Notes: a model not told the origin generated them from the sequence alone. Positions 8,667 through 17,499 are shown, counted from the stretch's first letter. The stretch: 64,000 bases of DNA from Pseudomonas sp. NC02 (GCF_002874965.1 NZ_CP025624.1:2418001-2482000); one strand, 5' to 3'. Program-made: numbers and translations.

Positions 8667-9971
8667 CTACTGGGGATTGACGATGGCCGCATGGGTGCGC
8701 AGCACCAGCAGGCCGCCGAGGGCGATAAGCAGCGCCAGCACGTACAGGGCCAGGCTCGCGCTTTGGGTGGTGTCGCGCATCCAGCCGATCAGGTAGGGCG
8801 CGAGGAACGAAGCGATGCTGCCGAACGAGCTGATCAGCGCGATGCCGGCCGCCTGGGTGCTGTTGGACAGGAACGCCGGCGGCAATTGCCAGAACATCGG
8901 CAGCGCAGCGCTGGCGCCCATGCCGGCGAGGATCAGGCCGCCCAGCACCAGGGTCGGGTTGGTGGGCGAGAGCCCGGCCACCGCAATACCGATGGCCGAC
9001 ATCAGCAACGGCACGCACAGGTGCCAGCGGCGTTCGCGGTTGCGGTCGGACGAGCGCCCGCAGCCGATCATGAAGAAGCACCCGGCCAGATACGGTACGG
9101 CGCTCAGCAAGCCGACCTGGCTGTCGCGGCCGATGCCGGCGCCGTGGATCAGGGTGGGCATCCAGAACGCCAGGGTGTTCACCGCCAGCATCACCGCGAA
9201 GTACACCGCCACCAGCAGCCACACCTGCGGGTCACGCAGGATGCCGCCGAAGGAGGTGATGGATTTGCGCTGTTCTTCAGTGCTCAGTTGCTCGCGCAGT
9301 TGTTGCTTTTGCGCGGGCTCCAGCCACTTCACGGTTTCGAAGCTGTCGGGCAGGTATTTCAGGACGACCAGGCCGAGCAGCACCACCGGGGCGCCTTCGA
9401 TCAGGAACATCCACTGCCAGCCCCGCAGCCCGCCGAAATCATGGAAGTTCTCCAGGATCGCACCGGACAACGGGCCACCAATCACACCGGCCATGGGCAC
9501 GGCAATCGCAAACAGCGCGGTGACTTGCGCCCGGCGGCGGGCCGGGTACCAGCGGTTGAGGAACACCAGGATCCCCGGGAAGAAGCCGGCTTCGGCCACC
9601 CCGAGCAAAAAGCGCAGCACGTAGAAGCCGGTGGAGCTTTCGATCCACAGCATGCTGGTGGACAGCACGCCCCACACCACCATCAGGCAGGCGATCCAGC
9701 GCCGTGGGCCGACCCGGTCCAGGGCCATGTTGCTGGGTACGCCGAACAGCGCGTAGGCGATGAAAAACAGGCCGGCACCGAGGCCATACACCGTGTCGCT
9801 GAAGTGCAGGTCGGTGCTCATCTGCATCTTGGCGAAGCCGATGTTGATGCGGTCCAGGTGGGCAAACAGGTAGCAGATCAGCAGCAACGGCATCAGTCGC
9901 CAGGAGACGATGCTGTGGGTGCGCTGATGGTCGATCAGGGTGGTGCTGTCGGCGGTATTGGCTGTGCTCAT
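8667..9971 (-). CDS. hpaX: 4-hydroxyphenylacetate MFS permease (HpaX-like)
   Basis: A 434-residue inner-membrane protein of the anion:cation symporter MFS family with about 12 hydrophobic segments. The first carries the [10 protein letters not shown] motif and the loop after TM2 has [13 protein letters not shown]. It resembles HpaX of E. coli in length and motifs, and it sits inside the hpa operon between hpaF and hpaH. It likely imports 4-hydroxyphenylacetate or homoprotocatechuate. ATG at 9971 is preferred over ATG at 10001 because an A-rich weak ribosome site precedes it; neither is strong. Confidence 0.85.
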   Translation of the reverse strand: MSTANTADSTTLIDHQRTHSIVSWRLMPLLLICYLFAHLDRINIGFAKMQMSTDLHFSDTVYGLGAGLFFIAYALFGVPSNMALDRVGPRRWIACLMVVWGVLSTSMLWIESSTGFYVLRFLLGVAEAGFFPGILVFLNRWYPARRRAQVTALFAIAVPMAGVIGGPLSGAILENFHDFGGLRGWQWMFLIEGAPVVLLGLVVLKYLPDSFETVKWLEPAQKQQLREQLSTEEQRKSITSFGGILRDPQVWLLVAVYFAVMLAVNTLAFWMPTLIHGAGIGRDSQVGLLSAVPYLAGCFFMIGCGRSSDRNRERRWHLCVPLLMSAIGIAVAGLSPTNPTLVLGGLILAGMGASAALPMFWQLPPAFLSNSTQAAGIALISSFGSIASFLAPYLIGWMRDTTQSASLALYVLALLIALGGLLVLRTHAAIVNPQ

Positions 9972-10022
9972 GATGTTGTTCTTTTTTGTTTGAGTGGCCA
10001 TGGGCGGAAAGGTGGGCTGTGC

Positions 10023-10415
10023 TCAGCCCGCCTGGTTCTTCAGGAATGCGTGCACGTTGTTCTGCTTGAAATTCAGCTCGGGGTGCAGCTCGATCATCTC
10101 GAACGACAACGCCAGCAACCGCTGGGATTGCAGCGCGGCGAAGTGTTCGGTGATGACCTTGAACAGGGCTTCGGCCACCGTTTTTCGGGTTTCCAGGTCG
10201 CGCCCGTGGCCGACCTTGAGGGTCATGTGGACGAAGGCGTAGTCATGCTTGCCGTCGGCCATGCGCCAGGTGTCCAGGCGCACTCCGCGACTGCGGATGC
10301 CCCCCAGGGGAAACACGCCGCTGTCCCCCAGCACGGCGTGAACCTGCTCGAACAGGGCCGGCAGGTTGGCCTGCTGCTCGATGTTGTCGGTGTATTCGGC
10401 GATGAAGTGCGGCAT
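10023..10415 (-). CDS. hpaF: 5-carboxymethyl-2-hydroxymuconate isomerase HpaF
   Basis: A 130-residue protein of the CHMI family, related to tautomerases. It starts MPHF, so Pro2 is the catalytic base after Met removal. It isomerises 5-carboxymethyl-2-hydroxymuconate before decarboxylation by HpaG. The start at 10415 has AGGAG seven bases upstream. It lies between hpaD and hpaX; a REP doublet separates it from hpaD. Confidence 0.93.
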   Translation of the reverse strand: MPHFIAEYTDNIEQQANLPALFEQVHAVLGDSGVFPLGGIRSRGVRLDTWRMADGKHDYAFVHMTLKVGHGRDLETRKTVAEALFKVITEHFAALQSQRLLALSFEMIELHPELNFKQNNVHAFLKNQAG

Positions 10416-10452
10416 GTGTATCTCCTCTTGGGGTGAGGTGCAGCGAATTCCT

Positions 10453-10539
10453 TGTAGGAGCTGGCTTGCCTGCGATGGCATCAACTCGGTGCGACAGATA
10501 CACCGAGGTGCCTGCATCGCAGGCAAGCCAGCTCCCACA
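10453..10539. repeat. REP-like doublet inside the hpa operon
   Basis: TGTAGGAGCTGGCTTGCCTG and its complement face each other between hpaD and hpaF. The stem differs from the GGAGCGAGCTTGCTCGCGA type, so this is a second REP subclass. Confidence 0.85.
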
Positions 10540-10557
10540 TTTGATCCTCACCAATGC

Positions 10558-11415
10558 TCATAAAGGGAAAATGGCATTGATCTGCCCGGTGCCCGAACTG
10601 CCGAACGGCTGGGTGATGATCTCGGCCGGCTGGTTGTAGTCCGGCCCGCCCAGCAGTCCCAGGAGCATCGCGGTGTCGTGCATCTTGCCTTCGCCGAAGC
10701 AGTGCTCGGCGTAGTCCGGCAGCATCGCGCAGAACTCCTTGAAGCGGCCTTGCTTCCACATCTCCACCACGTGCAGGTCCATCTGTTTGTCGAATTCACG
10801 GGTCCAGTTGTGGATGTTGGCTTCGGCTTCGCGGTCGTCCGAGAAACGGTGGGAGAGGGAGCCCGAGGCCAGCACCAGGACTTTGCGGTCGCTTTTCTCG
10901 ATCGCCCGGCGCACGGCGGCGCCGAACGCAAAGCTGTCTTCCAGGCGGTGCCAGGCGCACCACGCGGCAATCGAGATCACGTCGAACTTCTGCGCGTCCG
11001 GCACGCCCATGTGCATGTAGCGCATCGGCACCAGGGTGCCGTATTCCAGCTCCAGGCTCGGGATGTTGTGGGCCATGGTGCGCACGCCGGCCAGGTTGGC
11101 CTCGGCGGCGATCAACTCGCCCAGCTCGGGGCAGCCCGGGTACTCGTACTCCATGTTCTTGATGAAGTGCGGCAGCTCGTTGCTGGTGTAGGTGCCCTTG
11201 AAATGCTCGCCGCAGTTGACGTGATAGCCGCTGTTGACCAGCCAGTGCACGTCGAACACCACCGCGGTGTCGGCCCCCAGTTCACGGGCGCGCCGCCCGA
11301 TTTCCTTGTGCCCGGCGATGGCTGCTTCGCGGCAACCGTGGTGCTTGCCGGGCAGTTCCGACAGGTACATCGAGGGGACGTGGCAGATCTTCGCTGCCAG
11401 AACCACTTCGCCCAT
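10558..11415 (-). CDS. hpaD: 3,4-dihydroxyphenylacetate 2,3-dioxygenase HpaD
   Basis: A 285-residue class III (LigB-type) extradiol dioxygenase. It opens the homoprotocatechuate ring with O2 and Fe(II) to give 5-carboxymethyl-2-hydroxymuconate semialdehyde. Visible active-site regions are CHVPSMY near residue 11, the HGCREAAIAGHKEI segment, and SGSLSHRF. The ATG at 11415 is used because AGGAG is seven bases upstream; the ATG six bases further up lies too close to that site. It sits between hpaE and hpaF, with REP doublets on both sides. Confidence 0.93.
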   Translation of the reverse strand: MGEVVLAAKICHVPSMYLSELPGKHHGCREAAIAGHKEIGRRARELGADTAVVFDVHWLVNSGYHVNCGEHFKGTYTSNELPHFIKNMEYEYPGCPELGELIAAEANLAGVRTMAHNIPSLELEYGTLVPMRYMHMGVPDAQKFDVISIAAWCAWHRLEDSFAFGAAVRRAIEKSDRKVLVLASGSLSHRFSDDREAEANIHNWTREFDKQMDLHVVEMWKQGRFKEFCAMLPDYAEHCFGEGKMHDTAMLLGLLGGPDYNQPAEIITQPFGSSGTGQINAIFPL

Positions 11416-11442
11416 GATCATTCTCCTGAGTATTTATTCTTT

Positions 11443-11542
11443 TGTAGGAGCGAGCTTGCTCGCGAAAAACGTCAACGATAACGCAGCACTTCTGTTAGCC
11501 CGCGGCGCCTGCGGGTTCTTCGCGAGCAAGCTCGCTCCTACA
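11443..11542. repeat. REP doublet inside the hpa operon
   Basis: TGTAGGAGCGAGCTTGCTCG and its complement, separated by about 52 bases, lie between hpaE and hpaD. Confidence 0.9.
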
Positions 11543-11563
11543 GGTAGCGTTGTTATATCCGGG

Positions 11564-13024
11564 TTACACACCCCAGCGCGGGATGTGATGACTGCCCATG
11601 GAAATGCACACGTTCTTGATCTCGGCAAACACTTCGAAGCTGTACTGGCCGCCTTCACGGCCGGTGCCGGAACCTTTTACCCCACCAAACGGCTGGCGCA
11701 AGTCCCGCACGTTCTGGCTGTTGATGAACACCATGCCGGCTTCGATGCCGTAGGCCAGACGATGCGCCTTGCCGATGTCCTGGGTCCAGATATAGGACGC
11801 CAGGCCGTACTCGGTGTCGTTGGCCAGTTGCAGCGCCTCGGCTTCGTCCTTGAACGGGATCAGGCACACCACCGGGCCAAAGATTTCTTCCTGGGCGATG
11901 CGCATGTTGTTGTTCACATCGGCAAACACCGTCGGCTGGATAAACTGCCCGCGGCTCAAGTGCGCCGGCAGGTTGGCCGGGCGTTCCAGGCCGCCGGCCA
12001 GCAGGGTGGCGCCTTCTTCGAGGCCAATCCTGATGTAGCCGGTGACCTTGTCGTAGTGGGCCTGGGTGATCATCGAGCCAACCTGGGTCTTCGGGTCCTG
12101 TGGGTCGCCGACGATCAGGCGTTTGGCGCGGGCGGCAAATTCGGCGACGAACTGCGGGTACACGCTCTCCTGAATGAAGATCCGGCTGCCAGCGGTGCAG
12201 CGCTCACCGTTGAGCGAGAAGATGGTGAACAGTGCCGCGTCGAGGGCGCGGTCCAGGTCGGCGTCTTCAAAGATCAGCACCGGCGACTTGCCGCCCAGTT
12301 CCATGGAGTACTTTTTCAGCCCGGCGGTCTGCATGATTTTCTTGCCGGTGGCGGTACCGCCGGTGAAGGAAATCGCCCGCACGTCCGGGTGGCGCACCAG
12401 CGCATCGCCGGCGGTGGCGCCGTAGCCCTGGATCACGTTCAGCACGCCTTTGGGGAGCCCGGCTTCGACCGCCAGGCGCCCCAGTTCATTGGCCGTCAGC
12501 GGCGACAGCTCGGACATCTTCAGCACCGCGGTATTGCCCAGCGCCAGGCACGGCGCAGTCTTCCAGGTGGCGGTCATGAACGGCACGTTCCATGGCGACA
12601 CCAACGCACACACACCCACCGGCTGGTAAAGCGTGTAGTTGAGCATCTGGTCGTCCACCGGGTAACTGTGGCCGTCCATGCGGGTGCAGACTTCGGCGAA
12701 GAAATCGAAGTTGTGGGACGCCCGGGGAATCAGCACGTTCCTGGTCTGGTGGATCGGCAGGCCGGTGTCGAGGGTTTCCAGCTCGGCCAGGTGCGGCACG
12801 TTCTGTTCGATCAGCTCACCGAGCTTGCGCATCAAGCGGGCCCGTTCCTTGGCTGGCGTTCCCGCCCACTTCGGAAAGGCTTCCTTGGCTGCTGCAACGG
12901 CCTGCGCCACTTCCTCGGCACCGCCGCTGGCCACTTCACCGATGGCTTCGCCGGTGGCCGGGTTGTAGTTGATGAAGGTGTCTTTGCTCTCGACCTCACG
13001 GCCGTTGATCCAGTGTTTGATCAT
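11564..13024 (-). CDS. hpaE: 5-carboxymethyl-2-hydroxymuconate semialdehyde dehydrogenase HpaE
   Basis: A 486-residue aldehyde dehydrogenase that oxidises the ring-cleavage semialdehyde with NAD. Landmarks: SPWNVPFMTATWK, ISFTGGTATGKKI, the catalytic Glu in SMELGGKSP, the catalytic Cys in NGERCTAGSR, and EEIFGPVV. The protein matches E. coli HpaE from its first residues (IKHWING), so the ATG at 13024 is the likely start; a TTG at 13033 overlapping the hpaG2 stop is the alternative. It follows hpaG2 by 5 bases. Confidence 0.95.
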   Translation of the reverse strand: MIKHWINGREVESKDTFINYNPATGEAIGEVASGGAEEVAQAVAAAKEAFPKWAGTPAKERARLMRKLGELIEQNVPHLAELETLDTGLPIHQTRNVLIPRASHNFDFFAEVCTRMDGHSYPVDDQMLNYTLYQPVGVCALVSPWNVPFMTATWKTAPCLALGNTAVLKMSELSPLTANELGRLAVEAGLPKGVLNVIQGYGATAGDALVRHPDVRAISFTGGTATGKKIMQTAGLKKYSMELGGKSPVLIFEDADLDRALDAALFTIFSLNGERCTAGSRIFIQESVYPQFVAEFAARAKRLIVGDPQDPKTQVGSMITQAHYDKVTGYIRIGLEEGATLLAGGLERPANLPAHLSRGQFIQPTVFADVNNNMRIAQEEIFGPVVCLIPFKDEAEALQLANDTEYGLASYIWTQDIGKAHRLAYGIEAGMVFINSQNVRDLRQPFGGVKGSGTGREGGQYSFEVFAEIKNVCISMGSHHIPRWGV

Positions 13025-13029
13025 ATTGC

Positions 13030-13800
13030 TCAAGCCTCTTTACGGGCGGCGAAAAAGTCCGCCTCGCTGACAATTCGATTGACCAGGCGGCCTACGCCTT
13101 CCACTTCCACGACCACTTCATCCCCCGGCACCACATCCGCCAGGCCTTCCGGGGTGCCGGTGGCGATCATGTCGCCGGGCTGCAAGGTCATGAAGCTGGA
13201 CAGGTACTCGATCAAATACGGGATGTCGAAAATCATGTCTTTCGTACTGCCTTCCTGGCGCAGTTCACCGTTGATCCAGGTGCGCAGCTTCAGGTTGCTC
13301 GGGTCCGGCACGTCGGCGACATCCACGATCCATGGGCCCACGGGCGTGGTGGCGTCGCGGTTTTTCACCCGCAGGTTGGGGCGGTAGTAGTTTTCCAGGT
13401 AGTCGCGGATCGCGTAGTCGTTGCACACCGTGTAGCCGGCCAGATACTCCAGGGCGTTCTCGCGCTTGACGTTGCGCGCCGGCTTGCCGATGACCGCCAC
13501 CAGCTCGCACTCGTAGTGCATGTAGGCGACGTTGTCCGGCCGCCAGGTCACCTGGTTGTGGCCGGTGTAGGTGCCGGGAGACTTGATGAACGCCAGCGGT
13601 TCGGTCGGCGGCTTGAAGGCCAGTTCGGCGGCGTGGTCGGCGTAGTTCAGGCCCAGGGCAAACATGCTGCCGGTGGCCGGTGGCAGCCATTCGACCTGGT
13701 CTTCGGCCAGCAGGCGACCGTCGGCCAGGCGCACGGCGTTTTCAGCTTCTACCAGCACCTGGTGGGCTTCACCTTCAAAGCGAATACGGGCGTGTTTCAT
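13030..13800 (-). CDS. hpaG2: HpaG second half: fumarylacetoacetate-hydrolase-fold decarboxylase/isomerase (HpaG2)
   Basis: A 256-residue FAH-fold protein corresponding to the C-terminal half of the fused E. coli HpaG (LFALGLNYADHA-type motif, YMHYECELVAVIG metal-binding Glu residues, GDMIATGTPEGL). HpaG decarboxylates 5-oxo-pent-3-ene-1,2,5-tricarboxylate and isomerises the product. The start at 13800 overlaps the stop of hpaG1 as ATGA. In this organism the two halves are separate adjacent genes and presumably form a heteromer. Confidence 0.92.
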   Translation of the reverse strand: MKHARIRFEGEAHQVLVEAENAVRLADGRLLAEDQVEWLPPATGSMFALGLNYADHAAELAFKPPTEPLAFIKSPGTYTGHNQVTWRPDNVAYMHYECELVAVIGKPARNVKRENALEYLAGYTVCNDYAIRDYLENYYRPNLRVKNRDATTPVGPWIVDVADVPDPSNLKLRTWINGELRQEGSTKDMIFDIPYLIEYLSSFMTLQPGDMIATGTPEGLADVVPGDEVVVEVEGVGRLVNRIVSEADFFAARKEA

Positions 13801-14462
13801 GACAGCTCCTCTGCCTTGATGTGGTTGACCAGGCGGCCCAGGCCGCTGATCTCGACTTCAACCGTGTCGCCGGGTTGCACATCCACCCGGCCTTCGGGGG
13901 TGCCGGTGATCAGCAGGTCGCCCTCGTGCAGGGTCATGAACTCGCTGATCTCGGCGATCAACTGCGGCAGGCTGCGCACGAAATTGGCGGTGGAGTTTTG
14001 CTGGCGCAGTTCACCGTTGACGAACAGCTTCACGCTCAATTGATGCGGATTGGCGACCTGGTCGCGGGCTACCAGTTCCGGGCCCAATGCGCAGAAACCG
14101 TCCCGGCACTTGGCTTTCACCGCCGGGCGGTAGTAGCTGTCTTCCGGCAGGCTGAACTCATTGACGATGGTGTATCCCGCCACATGCTCCAGGGCATTTT
14201 CGACGCTGACCCGGCTGGCGCTCTTGCCAATCACCACCCCGAGTGCCGGGCCCGGTTGCAGGCGTTCACCCTGTGGGTGCAGCACCACGCCGTCGTGGCC
14301 GTTGCGGGTATTGGGCGTCTTGATGAACAGCACCGGCTTCACCGGTGGTTTCTGGTAAGGCGCTTGTTCGAATTCGGCGAGACGTTGATTCAGCAACCCC
14401 TGGTAGTTCAGCGCAACGCCGAACAGGGTGCCGTTCGCAACATCATGCAGGGCACGGCTCAT
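13797..14462 (-). CDS. hpaG1: HpaG first half: FAH-fold decarboxylase/isomerase subunit (HpaG1)
   Basis: A 221-residue protein matching the N-terminal half of fused HpaG (GTLFGVALNYQGLL near the start, SYYRPAVKAKCRDGFCALG, and GDLLITGTPEGRV near the end). The start at 14462 has AGGAG seven bases upstream. It is the promoter-proximal gene of the hpa catabolic operon, divergent from the activator hpaA. The palindromic TTAA-N4-TTAA sites at 14515-14548 lie 53-86 bases upstream of its start. Confidence 0.92.
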   Translation of the reverse strand: MSRALHDVANGTLFGVALNYQGLLNQRLAEFEQAPYQKPPVKPVLFIKTPNTRNGHDGVVLHPQGERLQPGPALGVVIGKSASRVSVENALEHVAGYTIVNEFSLPEDSYYRPAVKAKCRDGFCALGPELVARDQVANPHQLSVKLFVNGELRQQNSTANFVRSLPQLIAEISEFMTLHEGDLLITGTPEGRVDVQPGDTVEVEISGLGRLVNHIKAEELS

Positions 14463-14514
14463 GCTTTTCTCCTGGCAGTGGCGGGGCAGGTTCGGACCTG
14501 CACCGTGGGAAATT

Positions 14515-14548
14515 CGTTAACGTGTTAACGTTATAATTAAGATGTTAA
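14515..14548. promoter_or_regulatory. Paired HpaR-type operators between hpaG1 and hpaA
   Basis: CGTTAACGTGTTAACG (14515-14530) is a perfect 16-base palindrome. TTAAGATGTTAA (14537-14548) is a second, less extended site. The AT-rich TTATAATTAA between them could serve as a -10 element. Both sites share the TTAA-N4-TTAA core. Confidence 0.65.
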
Positions 14549-14605
14549 CTATCGTCAAGCGTGGCAATATTTCAGGGCAGTCAAAACAACAAAGAGAATG
14601 CAGTG

Positions 14606-15508
14606 ATGAGCGATCGTCAGCCGATCCCCAACATCAACATCGGGCAGGTCTACGACCAGCGTTACAGCGATGCCGAGGTGCACTACGACCGGCTCGGCAA
14701 CCTGGCGGGATTTTTTGGCCGCAACATGCCGGTGCATCGCCATGACCGGTTTTTCCAGGTGCATTACGTCAAGACCGGCGCGGTGCGGGTCTACCTGGAC
14801 GACCAGCAGTACCTCGAATCCGGGCCGATGTTTTTCCTCACGCCGCCGACGGTGGCGCATTCCTTCGTCACCGAAGCCGACGCCGACGGCCATGTGCTGA
14901 CCGTGCGCCAGCAACTGGTGTGGGCCTTGATTGACGCCGACCCCAGCCTGGCCCCCGGCGCACAATTGCCGGCGGCCTGCGTGGCGTTGGCGCGGCTGGC
15001 ACCGGAGTTTCAGCCCGAGGTGCGCCGCCTGGAATTCCTGTTTGATGAGCTGTGCAGCGAGATCAACGCCCAGGCCAGCGGACGCGGTTCGGCCCTGGAC
15101 AGCCTGACGCGGCTGATCATGATCAGCCTGCTGCGGCTCTGCGCCAATTCCCTGGAAGCCCGTCCTGCACGGCACGAAGACCTGCGGATTTTTCACCGCT
15201 TCAACGAACTGATCGAAGACCACTACCTGCAACACTGGCCGCTGTCGCGCTACGCCGACGGTATCGGCGTCACTGAAGCGCGGCTCAACGAGGTGTGCCG
15301 ACGCATCGCCGATCTGCCGTCCAAGCGCCTGATTCTGGAGCGGCTGATGCAGGAGGCCCGGCGCCTGCTGCTGTTCACCGGCAGTTCGGCGAATGAAATC
15401 TGCTACCAGCTGGGGTTCAAGGACCCGGCGTATTTCAGCCGGTTCTTCCAGCGCTACGCGCAGATGACGCCGGGGGAATACCGCCAGCGTCAATCGGGGT
15501 TGCGTTGA
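14606..15508 (+). CDS. hpaA: AraC-family activator of the hpa genes (HpaA)
   Basis: A 300-residue regulator with an N-terminal cupin-like effector domain (GRNMPVHRHDRFFQVHYV) and a C-terminal AraC double helix-turn-helix. Its last motif is EICYQLGFKDPAYFSRFFQR. HpaA proteins activate the 4-hydroxyphenylacetate genes with the pathway substrate as inducer. The start at 14606 (MSDRQ) has a GAGA-type ribosome site. The gene is divergent from the hpaG1 operon across a 143-base region holding the putative HpaR sites, and convergent with the OprD-type porin gene. Confidence 0.85.
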   Translation: MSDRQPIPNINIGQVYDQRYSDAEVHYDRLGNLAGFFGRNMPVHRHDRFFQVHYVKTGAVRVYLDDQQYLESGPMFFLTPPTVAHSFVTEADADGHVLTVRQQLVWALIDADPSLAPGAQLPAACVALARLAPEFQPEVRRLEFLFDELCSEINAQASGRGSALDSLTRLIMISLLRLCANSLEARPARHEDLRIFHRFNELIEDHYLQHWPLSRYADGIGVTEARLNEVCRRIADLPSKRLILERLMQEARRLLLFTGSSANEICYQLGFKDPAYFSRFFQRYAQMTPGEYRQRQSGLR

Positions 15509-15519
15509 GGCGCCCGGCG

Positions 15520-16776
15520 TTACCACAGGGCCACGGTGTAGCCGATGATCACCCGGCTTTCGTCGATGTCGCTGGTCAGGCCGTTGCTTGAGCGCAGGGT
15601 CGCATTGCGCAGGCGCACGTTGACGTTCTTCAGCGGGCCGCTCTGCACGGTGTAGACCAGGTCGGTGTCGCGCTCCCATTCCCGGCCGTTGCGCACCGTG
15701 GCGGTTTGCGCGTGGCTGCCGTCGACGTAGCGGGTCATGAAGGTCAGGCCCGGCAGGCCGAGGGCGGCGAAGTTGTAGTCGTAGCGCGCCTGCCAGGCAT
15801 CGGTGTTGGCCTTGGTGAAGATATTGATTGTCACCAGGTTGACCGAATACGGATCTTGCCCCGGGAAGGCAAAGTCGCCGTCACCGGAAAGGTTCTGGAA
15901 GCCCAGGCCGAATTTGTGTGCGCCCACCGACAAACTGAACATGCCGTTGAAAAAGCGGTTGTCGATCCGCCCGCCGTCGACCCGCGAAGCGTTGCGCAGC
16001 AGGGCGCTGCCTTGCTCGCGGGTGTCGAAGTAGCGCAGGTCGGTGCGCAGGTTCACGCCCTGGGCCAGCGGCAGGTCATGCACCAGGCCGATGAAATTCT
16101 GGCGGTAGATGTCCTGCATCTGCGCGTAGTAATAGGTCGCGGCCAGGTGCGGGTTGATCGCGTAGGTGCCGCCGGCAAGGTCCAGGTGGCTGCTGTTGAC
16201 GCCGCCGTAGCTCATGGACTCGTTGTTGGAGGAGTCCCGCAGGTTCTGCTTTTCCAGGCGGCCGACGTTCAACGTCAGGCCGTCGATGTCCTGGGAGGTC
16301 ACCAGTTCACCGTTGTAGGTCGACGGCAACAGGCGCGTGTCGTTGTAGGCGGCCACCGGCAACAGCGGTTGCAGGGTGCCGAGCTTGAGCACGGTTTTCG
16401 ACACGCGCAATTTGGCGGTCAGGCCGAGTTCGCTGTAGCTGTCGGCCGGCTCGCCGCTGGCGCCAGACGGCAACAGCCCGGTGCCCCGGCGGTCGCGGCT
16501 GGAGTCGAGCTTCAGGCCCATTTCACCCAGGGCGTCCACGCCAAACCCGACCACGCCTTCGGTATAGCCCGACTCCAGGCGCAGCACAAAACCTTGCGCC
16601 CATTCGTCTGCCTTGTTCTGCGGCGCGTTGGCCTGGCGAAAGTCGCGGTTCATGTAGAAATTGCGCAGGTCCAGGCTGGCCTTGCTGTCCTGGATGAAGT
16701 CGGCGTGGGCGACCAGAGGGCTAAACGCGGCGCACAGGCCAGCGCTTGCCGCCGTGCGAAAGAGGCACGAATGCAT
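15520..16776 (-). CDS. OprD-family outer-membrane porin
   Basis: A 418-residue precursor with a signal peptide (cleavage likely near AHADFIQDSKA) followed by a β-barrel with the OprD-type start DFIQDSKASLDLRNFY. It ends in an aromatic residue (VALW). OprD-family channels take up amino acids and aromatic acids; the position beside hpaA suggests uptake of 4-hydroxyphenylacetate. The start at 16776 has AAGGA about 9-10 bases upstream. A GTTAACATGTTATC site 65-78 bases upstream of the start links it to HpaR control. Confidence 0.88.
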   Translation of the reverse strand: MHSCLFRTAASAGLCAAFSPLVAHADFIQDSKASLDLRNFYMNRDFRQANAPQNKADEWAQGFVLRLESGYTEGVVGFGVDALGEMGLKLDSSRDRRGTGLLPSGASGEPADSYSELGLTAKLRVSKTVLKLGTLQPLLPVAAYNDTRLLPSTYNGELVTSQDIDGLTLNVGRLEKQNLRDSSNNESMSYGGVNSSHLDLAGGTYAINPHLAATYYYAQMQDIYRQNFIGLVHDLPLAQGVNLRTDLRYFDTREQGSALLRNASRVDGGRIDNRFFNGMFSLSVGAHKFGLGFQNLSGDGDFAFPGQDPYSVNLVTINIFTKANTDAWQARYDYNFAALGLPGLTFMTRYVDGSHAQTATVRNGREWERDTDLVYTVQSGPLKNVNVRLRNATLRSSNGLTSDIDESRVIIGYTVALW

Positions 16777-16840
16777 GAGGGGCGTTCCTTTTGTTGTTTT
16801 TGTTGGTAGAGCCCGCCACCAGGGCAGGGGCGGGCATATT

Positions 16841-16854
16841 GTTAACATGTTATC
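16841..16854. promoter_or_regulatory. Putative HpaR operator between oprD-type and hpaR-like genes
   Basis: GTTAACATGTTATC matches the sites at 6441 and 14515 (TTAA-N4-TTAA/TTAT) and lies in the divergent promoter region of the porin and the second HpaR-like gene. Confidence 0.55.
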
Positions 16855-16988
16855 TTTAAGCTGAATAGCTGGATTAACAGGTTTTTATGAATTCGTTTCG
16901 AAATTAACGACTTGCTGCGTGCGTCGGGTTGCGCACGCGGGACACCGACTCTAAGCTTCGTCGCTTCGACCTCTATTGCGCGTGAACC

Positions 16989-17411
16989 ATGCCCACCCCC
17001 AGACCGTCCCTTACGCTCACCTTGCTCCAGGCCCGCGAAGCGACCATGGCGTTCTTCCGGCCGTTGCTCAATGAACATGACCTGACCGAACAGCAGTGGC
17101 GGGTGATCCGCATCCTGCGCCAGCAAGGCGAACTCGAAAGCCACCAACTGGCGCACCTCGCATGCATCCTCAAGCCGAGCATGACCGGCGTACTGGGGCG
17201 GCTGGAGCGTGACGGCATCGTGCGCCGGCGCAAATCCGCCGAAGACCAGCGCCGGGTGTTCGTCGCCCTGACCGAACAGGGCCAGCAGTGTTTCGTCGAC
17301 ATGAGCGCCGGGATGGAAAGCAATTACCTGAAGATCCAGGAGCAGTTCGGCGAGGAATCCCTGGAGCAATTGATGGAGCTGCTCCAGAAGCTCAAAGGCA
17401 TCAAACCGTAA
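16989..17411 (+). CDS. hpaR: HpaR-type MarR repressor (copy 2)
   Basis: A 140-residue MarR protein, paralogous along its full length to the one at 6479 (same length, same LTLTLLQAREA N-terminus, same LKPSMTGVL recognition helix, DQRRVFVAL wing). It is divergent from the OprD-type porin. Having two HpaR homologues bracketing one pathway is unusual. One may answer to the amine or aldehyde side and the other to homoprotocatechuate. Which is the orthologue of E. coli HpaR cannot be decided here. Confidence 0.83.
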   Translation: MPTPRPSLTLTLLQAREATMAFFRPLLNEHDLTEQQWRVIRILRQQGELESHQLAHLACILKPSMTGVLGRLERDGIVRRRKSAEDQRRVFVALTEQGQQCFVDMSAGMESNYLKIQEQFGEESLEQLMELLQKLKGIKP

Positions 17412-17499
17412 TAATCAAAAAATAGTGGCTGAAGCCTGTCCCTTTTTTTCACGTGACTGGTCATTCCAGGTAAGTGAACAAAATCGAGAGCTTCTTCCA

